A stretch of 64,000 nt of DNA from Roseateles asaccharophilus (GTDB taxonomy: Bacteria > Pseudomonadota > Gammaproteobacteria > Burkholderiales > Burkholderiaceae_C), in the NCBI RefSeq assembly GCF_004362405.1, contig NZ_SNXE01000007.1, forward strand, positions 62,001 through 126,000. Reading direction: 5' to 3'. Below the pieces are notes generated by a model. That model had not been told where the DNA came from, made no database searches, and saw nothing but the letters and a program-made list of their open reading frames with translations. A program made the position numbers and the translations under genes. Below, one piece after another: positions 44,778-55,432 of the stretch (position 1 is the stretch's first letter; each line of letters starts with the position of its first letter).

Positions 44778-45539
44778 TCACTCCATGAGCTTCTGCACGT
44801 CCAGCAGGACCTGGCGCGTGCGCAAGGGCTTGTGGCCCAGATGATATTGAAGCAGGCCGCGCAGCGCGGCGCGCAGGGCCTGGGCAGGTGCGCCCTCGCA
44901 GGCCTGATGCAGGGCCGCGGGGCTGCCGTGCAGCAGGGCCGCCTGCAGCTGCACCAGGCTGGCGCCGCGCAGGGCCGCGGGGTTCTCGGCCTCGGCCGCC
45001 AGCACGCCGGTCTCGGGCGAGATGGTGTAGAGCCGCTCCAGCTCCAGCGGGGTCTGGCGCGTGCCGCTCAGGCTGAGGTCGGGCAGCAGGCCCACCTCGG
45101 CCAGCAGGCGCAGCTCGAAGGCGCGCAGGGCCGGCTCATCCAGGCGGGCCAGGGTCTGGGCATAGGCTTCAAAAAGCGCGGGATGCGGGTCCTGACGGGC
45201 CAGGAACTTGAGCAGCAGCTCGTTCAGGTAGTAGGCACTGAAGAGCGCCGCGCCGGCCGGCAGGGTGTGGCCGCCCACCCATTCGGCACTGCGCAAGGTG
45301 CTGACCTCGGCCGCGGCCTCGCCCTTGGCCGGGCGCGAGAGCCCGACCTGGATGCGCTGAAAGGGCAGCAGCACCGCGCGCAGCTGCGAGTAAGGGCGCT
45401 TGGCCCCCTTGGCCACCACGGCCAGCCGGCCCTGCTCGCGGGTGAAGAGGTCCAGCACCAGGCTGGTCTCGCTCCAGTCGTAGTGGTGCAGGACGAAGGC
45501 TTGCTGAACCGCAGGCGCTTTGGCCCTGGATGCGTTCAC
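44778..45539 (-). CDS. recO: DNA repair protein RecO
   Basis: A 253-residue RecO, which loads RecA with RecR and anneals ssDNA in recombinational repair. An N-terminal OB-fold ([37 protein letters not shown]) is followed by a helical C-terminal domain. The start is GTG at 45539, sharing bases with the era stop (GTGA), so the genes are coupled. The Cys zinc site seen in some RecO proteins is not evident. Confidence 0.94.
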   Translation of the reverse strand: MNASRAKAPAVQQAFVLHHYDWSETSLVLDLFTREQGRLAVVAKGAKRPYSQLRAVLLPFQRIQVGLSRPAKGEAAAEVSTLRSAEWVGGHTLPAGAALFSAYYLNELLLKFLARQDPHPALFEAYAQTLARLDEPALRAFELRLLAEVGLLPDLSLSGTRQTPLELERLYTISPETGVLAAEAENPAALRGASLVQLQAALLHGSPAALHQACEGAPAQALRAALRGLLQYHLGHKPLRTRQVLLDVQKLME

Positions 45540-46465
45540 TCGTAGCCGTAGCTGCGCAGATGCTCTTCGCTATCGGCCCAGCCGGAACGCACCTTGACCC
45601 ACAGCTCCAGGAAGACCCGGCCGTCGAACAGATGCTCCAGCTCCTGGCGGGCCTCGGAGCCAATGCGCTTGAGCAGCTCGCCGCCCTGGCCGATGACCAT
45701 GCCCTTGTGGGCGTCGCGCTCCACGATGATGGAGGCGGAGATGCGGCGCAGCTCGCCCTCGTCCTCCCACTTGTCGATCACGACGGTGGAGGTGTAGGGC
45801 AGCTCGTCGCCGGTGAGGCGGAAGAGCTTTTCGCGGATCAACTCGCTGGCGAGGAACTTCTCGCTACGGTCGGTGAGCGCGTCCTCCTCGTAGAACCATT
45901 CCTGCTCGGGCAGGTAGGGCTTGAGGATCTTGAACAGGCGGGTGACGTCGGCCGCCTTCTTGGCCGAGAGCGGCACGAACTCGGCGAAATTGCGCCGCTC
46001 CTGCATGCTCTTGAGCCAGGGCGCCAGCTCGGCGCGGCGGTGCACGGCATCGAGCTTGTTGGCGATCAGCACCACGGGGCGGTCTTCGGGCAGCAGGGAC
46101 AGCACCTTGGCGTCGTCAAGGCCGAAGCGGCCGGCCTCCACCACGAAGAGCACCAGGTCCACATCGCCCAGCACGCCGTGCACGGTGCGGTTGAGATTGC
46201 GGTTGAGCGCAGCGTTGTGCTTGGTCTGGAAGCCGGGCGTGTCCACGAACACGAACTGGGCCTCGTCCAGGGTGCGCACGCCGGTGATGCGGTGGCGCGT
46301 GGTCTGGGCCTTGGCCGAGGTGATGCTCACCTTCTGACCCACCAGGGCATTGAGCAGGGTGGACTTGCCCACATTGGGGCGGCCCACGATGGCGATCAGG
46401 CCGCTGCGGCGGGCGGGCGTGACACCAGCATCGCTGGGCGCCGGGGAGCTCTTGTCTTCGGTCAT
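45536..46465 (-). CDS. era: GTPase Era
   Basis: A 309-residue essential GTPase that binds 16S rRNA near its 3' end and promotes 30S assembly. G motifs: GRPNVGKST (G1), DTPGF (G3), NKLD (G4). A C-terminal KH domain contains [21 protein letters not shown]. The ATG at 46465 was preferred because the frame upstream merely overlaps the rnc end. It lies 23 bases after rnc, consistent with their joint role in rRNA maturation. Confidence 0.96.
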   Translation of the reverse strand: MTEDKSSPAPSDAGVTPARRSGLIAIVGRPNVGKSTLLNALVGQKVSITSAKAQTTRHRITGVRTLDEAQFVFVDTPGFQTKHNAALNRNLNRTVHGVLGDVDLVLFVVEAGRFGLDDAKVLSLLPEDRPVVLIANKLDAVHRRAELAPWLKSMQERRNFAEFVPLSAKKAADVTRLFKILKPYLPEQEWFYEEDALTDRSEKFLASELIREKLFRLTGDELPYTSTVVIDKWEDEGELRRISASIIVERDAHKGMVIGQGGELLKRIGSEARQELEHLFDGRVFLELWVKVRSGWADSEEHLRSYGYE

Positions 46466-46488
46466 GGGGTGTCGGCTCGTGGCCGCCT

Positions 46489-47199
46489 TCAATCCCGCAG
46501 CCCGGATCCGGGCTTGTCGCGGGCCATCAGTTCGTCGAGCAGGCGACGGGCGGCATCTTGCTCCGCGGCGCGGCGCGAGCGGCCTTCACCCTGGGTGGCC
46601 AGGCTCAGGGCCGGCACCGCGCATTCCACGGCAAAGGTCTGGTTGTGGGCCTGGCCACGGGTTTCGGTGATGCGATAGCTGGGCACGGCCAGGCGGCGGG
46701 CCTGCAGCCATTCCTGCAAGGCAGTCTTGGCGTCCTTGGCCCAGTTGTCGCTGCCGCTGCTGGCGATCAGCTCGCCCAGTAGGCCGCGCACGACCTCATG
46801 GGCGGCCTCGTAGCCACCATCCACAAAGGCGGCGCCGATCAGGGCTTCCAGGGCATCGGCCAGGATGGAGGGGCGCTGCGCGCCGCCGCCGCGGGCCTCG
46901 CCCTCGGAGAGACGCAGCACCTGGGGCAAGCCCAGCTGCAGGGCCAGCTTGTGCAGGCTGTCCTCGCGCACCAGATGGGCGCGGATGCGGGTCAGGTCAC
47001 CCTCGTCGGAGCCGGCATAGCGCTCGTAGAGCAGGCTGGAAACAGCCAAGCTCAGCACCGCGTCCCCCAGAAACTCCAGGCGCTCGTTGTGATCGGCACC
47101 GAAGCTGCGGTGGGTGAGCGCGCGCACCAACAGGCCGAGATCACCGAACTGGTGACCCAGGCGCTGCTGCAGGGATTCGAGGGACGACAAGGCAACCAT
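46489..47199 (-). CDS. rnc: ribonuclease III
   Basis: A 236-residue dsRNA endonuclease. The signature [18 protein letters not shown] and [17 protein letters not shown] carry the catalytic acidic residues; a dsRNA-binding domain follows ([35 protein letters not shown]). It processes pre-rRNA and some mRNAs, often its own. The ATG at 47199 has no Shine-Dalgarno (GTTCCTCCC precedes it), suggesting coupled or inefficient initiation. The longer frame to 47520 overlaps the DUF4845 gene. Confidence 0.95.
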   Translation of the reverse strand: MVALSSLESLQQRLGHQFGDLGLLVRALTHRSFGADHNERLEFLGDAVLSLAVSSLLYERYAGSDEGDLTRIRAHLVREDSLHKLALQLGLPQVLRLSEGEARGGGAQRPSILADALEALIGAAFVDGGYEAAHEVVRGLLGELIASSGSDNWAKDAKTALQEWLQARRLAVPSYRITETRGQAHNQTFAVECAVPALSLATQGEGRSRRAAEQDAARRLLDELMARDKPGSGLRD

Positions 47200-47231
47200 G
47201 GGAGGAACGATACAACAGAGCCCGCCGGACT

Positions 47232-47600
47232 TCAGTTCGAGTGGCCTTGGTACTTGATCAGCAGGGAGACGGGGCCAAAGAGCTCGATCTGGCGTTCGTA
47301 AGCAAAGGAGATGCGCACCTTGTCGTTCTCCTTGCTGACCACCAGATCGTTGCCGGTGATGCTCTGGATGGAGTACTCGATCTGCTTGATGCGCTCGAAC
47401 TCGGCCTTGGCCGCCGGCACCGTGCCCGGGTTGTTCTTGGCGATGCGGTTGATCGCGTTCTGGATGGTGTAGTACTCCATCACCGTCGGCACCACTTTGG
47501 CCACGACCACGCCGCCGCAAGCCAGCAGCACGGCCCAGAACAGCAGGCCCAGCAGGCTGATACCCCGCGCGCGGGAACGCTTCATACTTTGCTGACGCAT
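47232..47600 (-). CDS. DUF4845 single-pass membrane protein
   Basis: A 122-residue protein with a basic N-terminus, one transmembrane helix (about 14-34) and a periplasmic domain (VPTVMEYYTIQNAINRIAKNNPGT). DUF4845 members sit between lepB and rnc in many gamma- and betaproteobacteria; their N-terminus resembles type IV pilin-like or secretion helper proteins, but no function is established. GGAGG lies about 10 bases upstream of the ATG at 47600. Confidence 0.88.
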   Translation of the reverse strand: MRQQSMKRSRARGISLLGLLFWAVLLACGGVVVAKVVPTVMEYYTIQNAINRIAKNNPGTVPAAKAEFERIKQIEYSIQSITGNDLVVSKENDKVRISFAYERQIELFGPVSLLIKYQGHSN

Positions 47601-47642
47601 TGATCCATTTCCTCCATCAGGCCCGGCTCCTCGCGCGGCACA

Positions 47643-48620
47643 TCAGTTGAAGCTGCCGATGCGCTTGAGGCTACCGAAATTCATCCAGACGAAAAAGGCC
47701 TTGCCCACGATGTTCTCGTCCGGCACAAAGCCCCAGAAGCGGGAGTCCCGCGAGTTGTCCCGGTTGTCCCCGAGCACGAAGTAGTGTCCGACCGGCACCG
47801 TGCAGCGTACACCCTCGGGGCTGTAGCGGCAGTTGTCCTGATAGGGGAAGGGACCGTCGCGGCGATCGGCGCGGAACAGGGGCTCGCGTCGCGGATCAAC
47901 CAGGATCTGGTGCTCCTTCTCGCCCAGCTTCTCCAGGAAGTGCGGGCGGTAGGCGCGGCTGTCCTCGTCGTAGAAGTCACCCTGGGGCTGCAGCGGTGCC
48001 GCCTGCCCATTGATGTAGACGCGCTGGTTGATATAGGCCACCTCGTCACCGGGGATGGCCACCACACGCTTGATGAAGTCCAGGCTGGTGTCCTCGGGAT
48101 AGCGGAACACCATCACATCGCCGCGCTGCACATCGTTGTTGGCGATGATCTTCTTGTTGATCACCGGCAGGCGCACACCGTAGTGGAACTTGTTCACCAG
48201 GATCAGGTCACCCACCAGCAGGGTCGGCACCATGGAACCCGAGGGAATCTTGAAGGGCTCGAACAGGAAGCTGCGCAGCAGGAAGACGATGAGGATCACC
48301 GGGAACAGCCCAGCCGTCCAGTCCAGCCACCAGGGCTGGCGCAGCACCTCTTGCCGCGCCCCTTCCACATCGCCATCGACGCGGGCGATCCCCTGTGCAC
48401 TCAGGGCCGCCCGACGCTGGGCGTCTGCCTCGCTGAGCCGGGCAGCGGCCCGCTCACGCGCCGGTGCGAAGTGGAAGCGCTCAGCCAACCAGTAGGCCAG
48501 AGTGACCACGGTCAGGATGAACAGCAGCAGCGAGAAATTGCCGCTCCAGTAGCCGGTATACCAGCCGCCCAGGTAGGCGATCAGGGCGGCGTAGAGAATT
48601 CCGGTCAGAGCACTCATCAT
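47643..48620 (-). CDS. lepB: signal peptidase I
   Basis: A 325-residue membrane peptidase releasing exported proteins. Two N-terminal transmembrane helices (about 5-45) and a third hydrophobic segment (102-120) precede the catalytic domain with Ser129 (PSGSM) and Lys184 (FIKRVVAIPGD), and GDNRDNSRDSRFWGFV. The ATG at 48620 has GAGGAA about 12 bases upstream; a longer start at 48647 would run into lepA. An insert with DPRREPLFRADRRDGPFPYQDNC lies in the non-catalytic domain, as in other betaproteobacteria. Confidence 0.95.
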   Translation of the reverse strand: MMSALTGILYAALIAYLGGWYTGYWSGNFSLLLFILTVVTLAYWLAERFHFAPARERAAARLSEADAQRRAALSAQGIARVDGDVEGARQEVLRQPWWLDWTAGLFPVILIVFLLRSFLFEPFKIPSGSMVPTLLVGDLILVNKFHYGVRLPVINKKIIANNDVQRGDVMVFRYPEDTSLDFIKRVVAIPGDEVAYINQRVYINGQAAPLQPQGDFYDEDSRAYRPHFLEKLGEKEHQILVDPRREPLFRADRRDGPFPYQDNCRYSPEGVRCTVPVGHYFVLGDNRDNSRDSRFWGFVPDENIVGKAFFVWMNFGSLKRIGSFN

Positions 48621-48636
48621 CGACTTCTGTCGTTCC

Positions 48637-50445
48637 TCAGTCTTCAACTTGGAGAATGGCCAGGAAGGCTTCCTGCGGCACCTCGACGGAGCCGATCTGC
48701 TTCATGCGCTTCTTGCCGGCCTTTTGCTTTTCAAGCAGCTTGCGCTTGCGGGTGATGTCACCGCCATAGCATTTTGCCAGCACGTTCTTGCGCAACGCCT
48801 TGATGTTCTCGCGCGAGATGATGTTGGCGCCGATGGCGGCCTGGATGGCCACGTCGTACATCTGGCGCGGGATGATCTCGCGCATCTTGGCCGCCACCTG
48901 GCGACCGCGGTACTGGCTCTGCGAGCGGTGCACGATGATGGACAGCGCGTCAATGCGGTCGCCGTTGATCAGCATGTCCACCTTGACCACGTCGGAAGCG
49001 CGGTACTCCTTGAACTCGTAGTCCATGGAGGCGTAGCCTCGCGAGACGGACTTCAGCTTGTCGAAGAAGTCCAGCACGATCTCGGCCAGCGGGATCTCGT
49101 AGGTGAGCATCACCTGACGGCCGTGGTAGGCCATATTGATCTGCACGCCGCGCTTCTGGTTGGCCAGGGTCATGACCGGGCCCACATAGTCCTGCGGCAT
49201 GTACAGATGCACGGTCACGATGGGCTCGCGGATCTCGACGATCTTGCTCTGCTCGGGCATCTTCGAGGGGTTCTCGACCTCGATCACCTCGCCATCGCCC
49301 ACCACCACCTCGTAGACCACGCTGGGCGCGGTGGTGATCAGATCCTGATCGAACTCGCGCTCCAGACGCTCCTGCACGATCTCCATATGCAGCAGGCCCA
49401 GGAAGCCGCAGCGGAAGCCGAAGCCCAGAGCCTGCGACACCTCGGGCTCGAAGCGCAGCGAGGCGTCATTGAGCTTGAGCTTTTCCAGGGCGTCGCGCAG
49501 CGAGTCGTACTCGCTGGCCTCGGTGGGGTACAGACCCGCAAAGACCTGGGGCTGGATTTCCTTGAAGCCCGGCAGGGCTTCGGAGGCGGGACCCAGATTG
49601 TTGGGCAGCTTCTTCTCGAGGGTGATGGTGTCACCCACCTTGGCGGCGGCCAGTTCCTTGATGCCTGCGATGATGAAGCCTACCTCGCCCGCATTGAGCT
49701 GATCGCGGTTCTCGCTCTTGGGCGTGAACACGCCCAGATGCTCCACCGGATAGACGGCGTCGGTGGCCATCATGCGGATGCGTTCGCCCTTGCGCAGCGT
49801 GCCGTCCACCACGCGGACCAGCATTACCACACCCACATAGGCGTCGTACCAGGAGTCGATGATCATGGCGCGCAGCGGCGCCTCGATCTGGCCCTGCGGC
49901 GGCGGCATGCGCGCGATCACGGCCTCCAGGATGTCGTCGATGCCCATGCCGGTCTTGGCCGAGCAGGGAATCGCGTCGCTGGCGTCGATGCCGATCACGT
50001 CCTCGACCTCGGCCTTGGCGTTCTCGGGATCGGCCTGCGGCAGGTCCATCTTGTTGAGCACGGTGACGATCTCGACACCGAGATCCAGGGCCGTGTAGCA
50101 GTTGGCCACGGTCTGGGCCTCGACACCCTGGCTGGCATCCACCACCAGCAGCGCGCCCTCGCAGGCCGAGAGCGAGCGGCTCACCTCATAGGAGAAGTCC
50201 ACATGGCCCGGGGTGTCGATCAGGTTCAGGTTGTAGACCTGACCGTCGCGAGCCTTGTACTGCAGGGCTGCGGTCTGGGCCTTGATGGTGATGCCGCGCT
50301 CACGCTCGATGTCCATGGAGTCCAGCACCTGGGCCTCCATCTCACGGTCGGAAAGACCGCCGCATCGCTGAATGATCCGGTCGGCGAGCGTGCTCTTGCC
50401 GTGGTCGATGTGGGCGATGATGGAGAAATTGCGGATGTGGTTCAT
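48637..50445 (-). CDS. lepA: elongation factor 4 (LepA)
   Basis: A 602-residue translational GTPase. G motifs [17 protein letters not shown] and NKMDLPQAD are intact; the LepA-specific C-terminal domain ([22 protein letters not shown]) is present. It affects translation initiation and ribosome biogenesis. The ATG at 50445 gives the standard [16 protein letters not shown] start. The leader upstream contains three tandem hairpins (50477-50539). Confidence 0.97.
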   Translation of the reverse strand: MNHIRNFSIIAHIDHGKSTLADRIIQRCGGLSDREMEAQVLDSMDIERERGITIKAQTAALQYKARDGQVYNLNLIDTPGHVDFSYEVSRSLSACEGALLVVDASQGVEAQTVANCYTALDLGVEIVTVLNKMDLPQADPENAKAEVEDVIGIDASDAIPCSAKTGMGIDDILEAVIARMPPPQGQIEAPLRAMIIDSWYDAYVGVVMLVRVVDGTLRKGERIRMMATDAVYPVEHLGVFTPKSENRDQLNAGEVGFIIAGIKELAAAKVGDTITLEKKLPNNLGPASEALPGFKEIQPQVFAGLYPTEASEYDSLRDALEKLKLNDASLRFEPEVSQALGFGFRCGFLGLLHMEIVQERLEREFDQDLITTAPSVVYEVVVGDGEVIEVENPSKMPEQSKIVEIREPIVTVHLYMPQDYVGPVMTLANQKRGVQINMAYHGRQVMLTYEIPLAEIVLDFFDKLKSVSRGYASMDYEFKEYRASDVVKVDMLINGDRIDALSIIVHRSQSQYRGRQVAAKMREIIPRQMYDVAIQAAIGANIISRENIKALRKNVLAKCYGGDITRKRKLLEKQKAGKKRMKQIGSVEVPQEAFLAILQVED

Positions 50446-50476
50446 GCTTTGATTCGCGATGCAGAAGCCGGACAAA

Positions 50477-50539
50477 CAACGGCGAAGCCGTTGCGACGGA
50501 AGCTCATATCGCGAAGCGATGTGAAGGCGCGGGAGCGCC
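50477..50539 (-). promoter_or_regulatory. three tandem hairpins in the lepA leader
   Basis: Read on the minus strand: GGCGC-TCCC-GCGCC, then CACATCGC-TTC-GCGATATG (8 bp, one mismatch), then CAACGGC-TTC-GCCGTTG (7 bp perfect). They end 32 bases before the lepA ATG. Possible roles are mRNA stabilisation, protein binding or a REP-like cluster. Confidence 0.6.
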
Positions 50540-50696
50540 GTGCTGAAGTCAAAAAAAAGGCACGTCGAAAGAGGTGACGCGCCTTCCAACAAAACTTATG
50601 GCAACTGCTTGTTGGGCCTTCATTGTAGCCAAAAGCCCCTGGCAGAAAACCGCGCCGCCCCAGGATTGGCCGCCGTTGCAGACCGCCAACAGGAAT

Positions 50697-50716
50697 TTAT
50701 TCACAAGTTATCAACA
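50697..50716 (+). promoter_or_regulatory. pair of DnaA-box-like 9-mers
   Basis: TTATTCACA (50697-50705, fits TTATNCACA) and TTATCAACA (50708-50716, one deviation) are in direct orientation two bases apart. No replication genes are near. Binding by DnaA is possible but unproven. Confidence 0.4.
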
Positions 50717-50928
50717 GACTGCTGTGGGTAGCCTGGGGATAGCTCAAGCCAGCCTTGCTTTGCATCGCGCGCGCAGCGCAAACAAAGCTTAAGCACCCCG
50801 GATTCTATCTGAGTACCCACACAATCCGCATTGCCACGCACAAGTTAGCGACTGCCAACCCTTGAAATCCGGGGCGGCGGGCTCTCACCAAGTGAAAAGA
50901 CCCGCCACCGCACTTGGTTGGCAAGGGC

Positions 50929-52356
50929 TCAGCGCCCCGGTCGCAGCAGCAGGTAGTTCACCACATTGCCTCGGCGGACCAGCAGATTGATCAGCTTGGC
51001 CTTCTCCAGCTTGGCGATCACGGCGTGGAACTGCTTGGCATTCTGGATCTCGGTGTTGTCCACAGCGAGGATCAGATCGCCTTCGCGCAGGCCGGCGCGA
51101 GCGGCAGCCCCCTCCACAGATTCCACACGCACACCGCCGCGCAGCTTGAGCTCACGCTTCTGCGCCTCGCTGATGTCGGTCACGGCCAGCCCCAGGGCGG
51201 GAGCCGGCTTGGGCGCGGGCTCCACATTGCGGCGCGCGCTCTCATCTTCGAGTTCGGCCACGGTGATGGGCAGGTCCTTGTAGGCACCTCGACGGAACAC
51301 CTGCATGCTGACCTTGCTGCCGGGCTTGGTCGCGGCCACGATGCGGCGCAGATCGGCGGCGCGCTCCACGGCCTTGCCATCGAACTTGAGGATCACGTCC
51401 CCACCCTCCAGGCCCGACTTCTCGGCCGGACTGTCCTCCAGCACGCGTCGCACCAGGGCGCCCGCCGGCTTGCCCAGGCCGATGGCCTCCGCCACCTCCT
51501 TGCTCACATCCACCGGCTCCACGCCGATGCGTCCGCGCACCACCTTGCCGGCACTGCGAAGCTGCTCGGCCACACGCATGGCCTCGTCAATCGGAATCGC
51601 AAAGGAGATGCCCATGAAGCCACCCGAGCGGCTGTAGATCTGGGAATTGATCCCCACCACCTCGCCACGCATATTGAGCAGCGGGCCGCCCGAGTTGCCG
51701 GGATTGATGGCCACGTCGGTCTGGATGAAAGGCAGGAAGTCGCCGGTGTCTCGCGCCTTGGCGCTGACGATGCCGGCCGTTACGGTGCTGTCAAAGCCAA
51801 AGGGCGAGCCTATGGCCAGCACCCACTCACCCACCTTCAGGCGTGAGACCTCACCGATCTTCACCGCCGGCAGGCCGCTGGCCTCAATCTTGACCACGGC
51901 CACATCGGTACGCGCGTCGGCGCCAATGAGGCGGGCCTTGAACTCCCGCTTGTCCGTCAGCGTGACCCAGACTTCGTCCGCACCGTCCACCACATGGGCA
52001 TTGGTCATCACCAGGCCGTCAGCACTGAGGATGAAGCCGGAGCCCACACCGCGGCGCTGGGGGGCATCCTCGTCCTCACCCTCCCCGCCCCCGCGTGGGC
52101 CACGCTGGTTCGGCACGGGGATGCCGAAGCGGCGCAGGAACTCGAGCATCTGCTCGTCCATATTCGGCGCGCCGGCGGCACGCCGCGCACGCTCTGCGGT
52201 TCGGATGTTGACCACCGAGGGCGCGCTGCGCTCCACGAGTTCGGTGAAGTCGGGCAAGTCGCGGACGGCCTGTGCCTGCGCAGCGGGCACGTTCATAGCA
52301 CCCAGAGGCAGCAGGGCCGCAGCGGCGCTGCGCAGCAGGACACGACGGAAATTCAT
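50929..52356 (-). CDS. DegQ/MucD-type periplasmic serine protease
   Basis: A 475-residue HtrA-family protease-chaperone for envelope stress. A signal peptide (to AQAQ, about residue 29) precedes a trypsin-like domain with His121 (TNAHVVDG), Asp151 (ARTDVAVVK) and Ser222 (GNSGGPLL), then two PDZ domains (about 260-350 and 390-475). The ATG at 52356 is one of three close options (52371, 52368). In related bacteria this gene follows rpoE-rseA-rseB; here those genes are absent and a YgfX-like gene is upstream. Confidence 0.93.
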   Translation of the reverse strand: MNFRRVLLRSAAAALLPLGAMNVPAAQAQAVRDLPDFTELVERSAPSVVNIRTAERARRAAGAPNMDEQMLEFLRRFGIPVPNQRGPRGGGEGEDEDAPQRRGVGSGFILSADGLVMTNAHVVDGADEVWVTLTDKREFKARLIGADARTDVAVVKIEASGLPAVKIGEVSRLKVGEWVLAIGSPFGFDSTVTAGIVSAKARDTGDFLPFIQTDVAINPGNSGGPLLNMRGEVVGINSQIYSRSGGFMGISFAIPIDEAMRVAEQLRSAGKVVRGRIGVEPVDVSKEVAEAIGLGKPAGALVRRVLEDSPAEKSGLEGGDVILKFDGKAVERAADLRRIVAATKPGSKVSMQVFRRGAYKDLPITVAELEDESARRNVEPAPKPAPALGLAVTDISEAQKRELKLRGGVRVESVEGAAARAGLREGDLILAVDNTEIQNAKQFHAVIAKLEKAKLINLLVRRGNVVNYLLLRPGR

Positions 52357-52417
52357 GGCAATTGGCATCATCGGAATCTTGGCTGAATGAACCCGGTGCT
52401 TACCGGACACGCAAGCA

Positions 52418-52444
52418 TCGCACACAGGCGCTCATTGTGTGCGA
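52418..52444. promoter_or_regulatory. perfect 9-bp inverted repeat upstream of degQ
   Basis: TCGCACACA and TGTGTGCGA flank a 9-base spacer, about 60 bases upstream of the degQ start and 30 bases after the preceding stop. No T-run follows, so an operator or attenuator is more likely than a terminator. Confidence 0.5.
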
Positions 52445-52473
52445 CAGCGGCCGTAGACGCACAAGGCGCCCCC

Positions 52474-52983
52474 TCAGGTCCAGGGCGGCGCCCCCTCTTC
52501 CCCGGCACGCTGCTGGACCGCCACATACAGCGTGGCGCGCAAGGCCTGCCAGTGCGCGGACTGGTCGGCGCGACACAGCGCCAAGTAGCGCCCAGGCGCC
52601 CAGCCCCGGGTCGAGCGGATATGCAGCAGCAGCCAGTCGTCAAAGTCCAGCGCCACACGTACATGAACGGCGCGCTCTTCCATATCGCCCGGCGCGCACG
52701 CGGCGCCTAGATGCCAAGCCTGACCATCCCAGCGCAGCCGCAGGGGCACATGCCCGGCCAACATCCAGCCCAGCCAGGCAGCGGCGGGCAGTATCAGCAG
52801 AGTCAGACCGAACCAGCAGGCCTCGGAACACCGGGGGCGGTCCGCCACGGCATCATGGCTGGCCAGGGCGAACGAGAGGGCAGCGGCTGCCACGGCAAAA
52901 ACGAAAGCGGCTGCCCAACGCAGCCGCTTTTCAGGCCCCAGATCCAACGCGAAGGCGCTGGCATGACGGGGCGGGGCCTCCAT
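52474..52983 (-). CDS. uncharacterised YgfX/CptA-like membrane protein
   Basis: A 169-residue protein with two adjacent transmembrane helices (about 22-40 and 55-77), followed by a soluble part with LRLRWDGQAWHLG, LDFDDWLLLHIRS and HWQALRATLYVA. The order of two helices, a WDGQ-W motif and a terminal W-LR-L motif recalls YgfX (CptA), but the similarity is weak and judged by eye. The gene is 10 bases after fabF. Function unknown. Confidence 0.7.
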   Translation of the reverse strand: MEAPPRHASAFALDLGPEKRLRWAAAFVFAVAAAALSFALASHDAVADRPRCSEACWFGLTLLILPAAAWLGWMLAGHVPLRLRWDGQAWHLGAACAPGDMEERAVHVRVALDFDDWLLLHIRSTRGWAPGRYLALCRADQSAHWQALRATLYVAVQQRAGEEGAPPWT

Positions 52984-52993
52984 GGGCCCGACC

Positions 52994-54238
<1,245 letters not shown>

Positions 54239-54288
54239 GCGGTAAGGGATCAGTTAACGGAAGACAGACCTGGGCGCGACAGCGCTCG

Positions 54289-54549
<261 letters not shown>

Positions 54550-54679
54550 CTAGGAACAGCCCGGGATTCTAAGGCCTCTAGGGTGGCGCACCTAAGTTCA
54601 GGCTTGACGACACCCCGGAGCACCTTCACCGGCCGGGCGAATCCGGTGGGCGGGGCCGCGAAGCGCCCGCCACAGTCTC

Positions 54680-55417
54680 TCAATTCATGAACATGCCGCC
54701 GTTGACATGCAGTTCGGTGCCGGTGATGTAGCCGGCACCCGACGAGGCCAGGAAGGCCACCGCCGCGGCAATCTCCTCGGGCGCGCCCAGGCGGCCCAGC
54801 GGAATCTGGCCCAGCAGCGCAGCCTTCTGGGCCTCGGGCAGGACCTCGGTCATATCGGTGGCGATAAAGCCCGGGGCCACGCAGTTCACGGTGATGCCGC
54901 GGCTGCCCAGCTCACGCGCCAGGGCGCGGGTCATGCCGGCCACGCCGGCCTTGGCCGCCGCGTAATTGGCCTGCCCCGGATTACCCGATGCCCCCACCAC
55001 CGAGGTGATGCTGATGATGCGGCCAAAGCGCTGCTTCATCATCGTGCGCATCACGGCGCGGCTCATGCGGAAGACGGCCTTGAGATTGGTGTCCAGCACC
55101 GCATCCCAGTCCTCGTCCTTCATGCGCATGGCCAGGGTGTCGCGGGTGATGCCGGCATTGTTGACCAGCACCTGCAGGCCGCCATGGGCCTTGACGATCT
55201 CGTCCACCGCGGCCTCGCAGGCCGGGCCATCGTTCACATTCAGCACGATGCCACGGCCACCCTGCGGGGCCAGGGCCTCGCCGATGGCGGCGGCGCCGGA
55301 CTCGCTGGTGGCGGTGCCGATCACGAGATAGCCCTGGGCGGCCAGGTGTTGCGCGATGGCGCGGCCGATACCGCGGCTGGCGCCGGTGACCAGCGCGACT
55401 TGCTTGCTTTCGCTCAT
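54680..55417 (-). CDS. fabG: 3-oxoacyl-ACP reductase
   Basis: A 245-residue short-chain dehydrogenase that reduces 3-ketoacyl-ACP with NADPH. TGASRGIGRAIA (cofactor), NNAGITRD and the catalytic Ser-Tyr-Lys set (SITSVVGASGNPGQANYAAAKAG) are visible; the C-terminus GTELHVNGGMFMN is typical. It lies 15 bases after fabD. Confidence 0.97.
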   Translation of the reverse strand: MSESKQVALVTGASRGIGRAIAQHLAAQGYLVIGTATSESGAAAIGEALAPQGGRGIVLNVNDGPACEAAVDEIVKAHGGLQVLVNNAGITRDTLAMRMKDEDWDAVLDTNLKAVFRMSRAVMRTMMKQRFGRIISITSVVGASGNPGQANYAAAKAGVAGMTRALARELGSRGITVNCVAPGFIATDMTEVLPEAQKAALLGQIPLGRLGAPEEIAAAVAFLASSGAGYITGTELHVNGGMFMN

Positions 55418-55432
55418 AGATTCTTCTGTTTC

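Larger units (their letters stand above)
50446..50928. other. intergenic region between degQ and lepA
   Basis: Nearly 480 bases without a gene, the largest gap in the superoperon. It holds three tandem hairpins near lepA (50477-50539), two adjacent DnaA-box-like 9-mers (50697-50716) and an 8-bp stem ACCAAGTG/CACTTGGT with a 17-base loop (about 50888-50921) just after the degQ stop. The gap implies a separate lepA promoter, which I could not place by eye. Confidence 0.6.

Noticed and set aside
46489-47520. Longer RNase III starting at 47520
   Set aside because: The extra 107 codons overlap the DUF4845 gene and have no similarity; the protein starts at 47199.
50697-50716. Replication origin
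   Set aside because: Only two DnaA-like boxes, no AT-rich unwinding region and no dnaA, dnaN or gyrB nearby.
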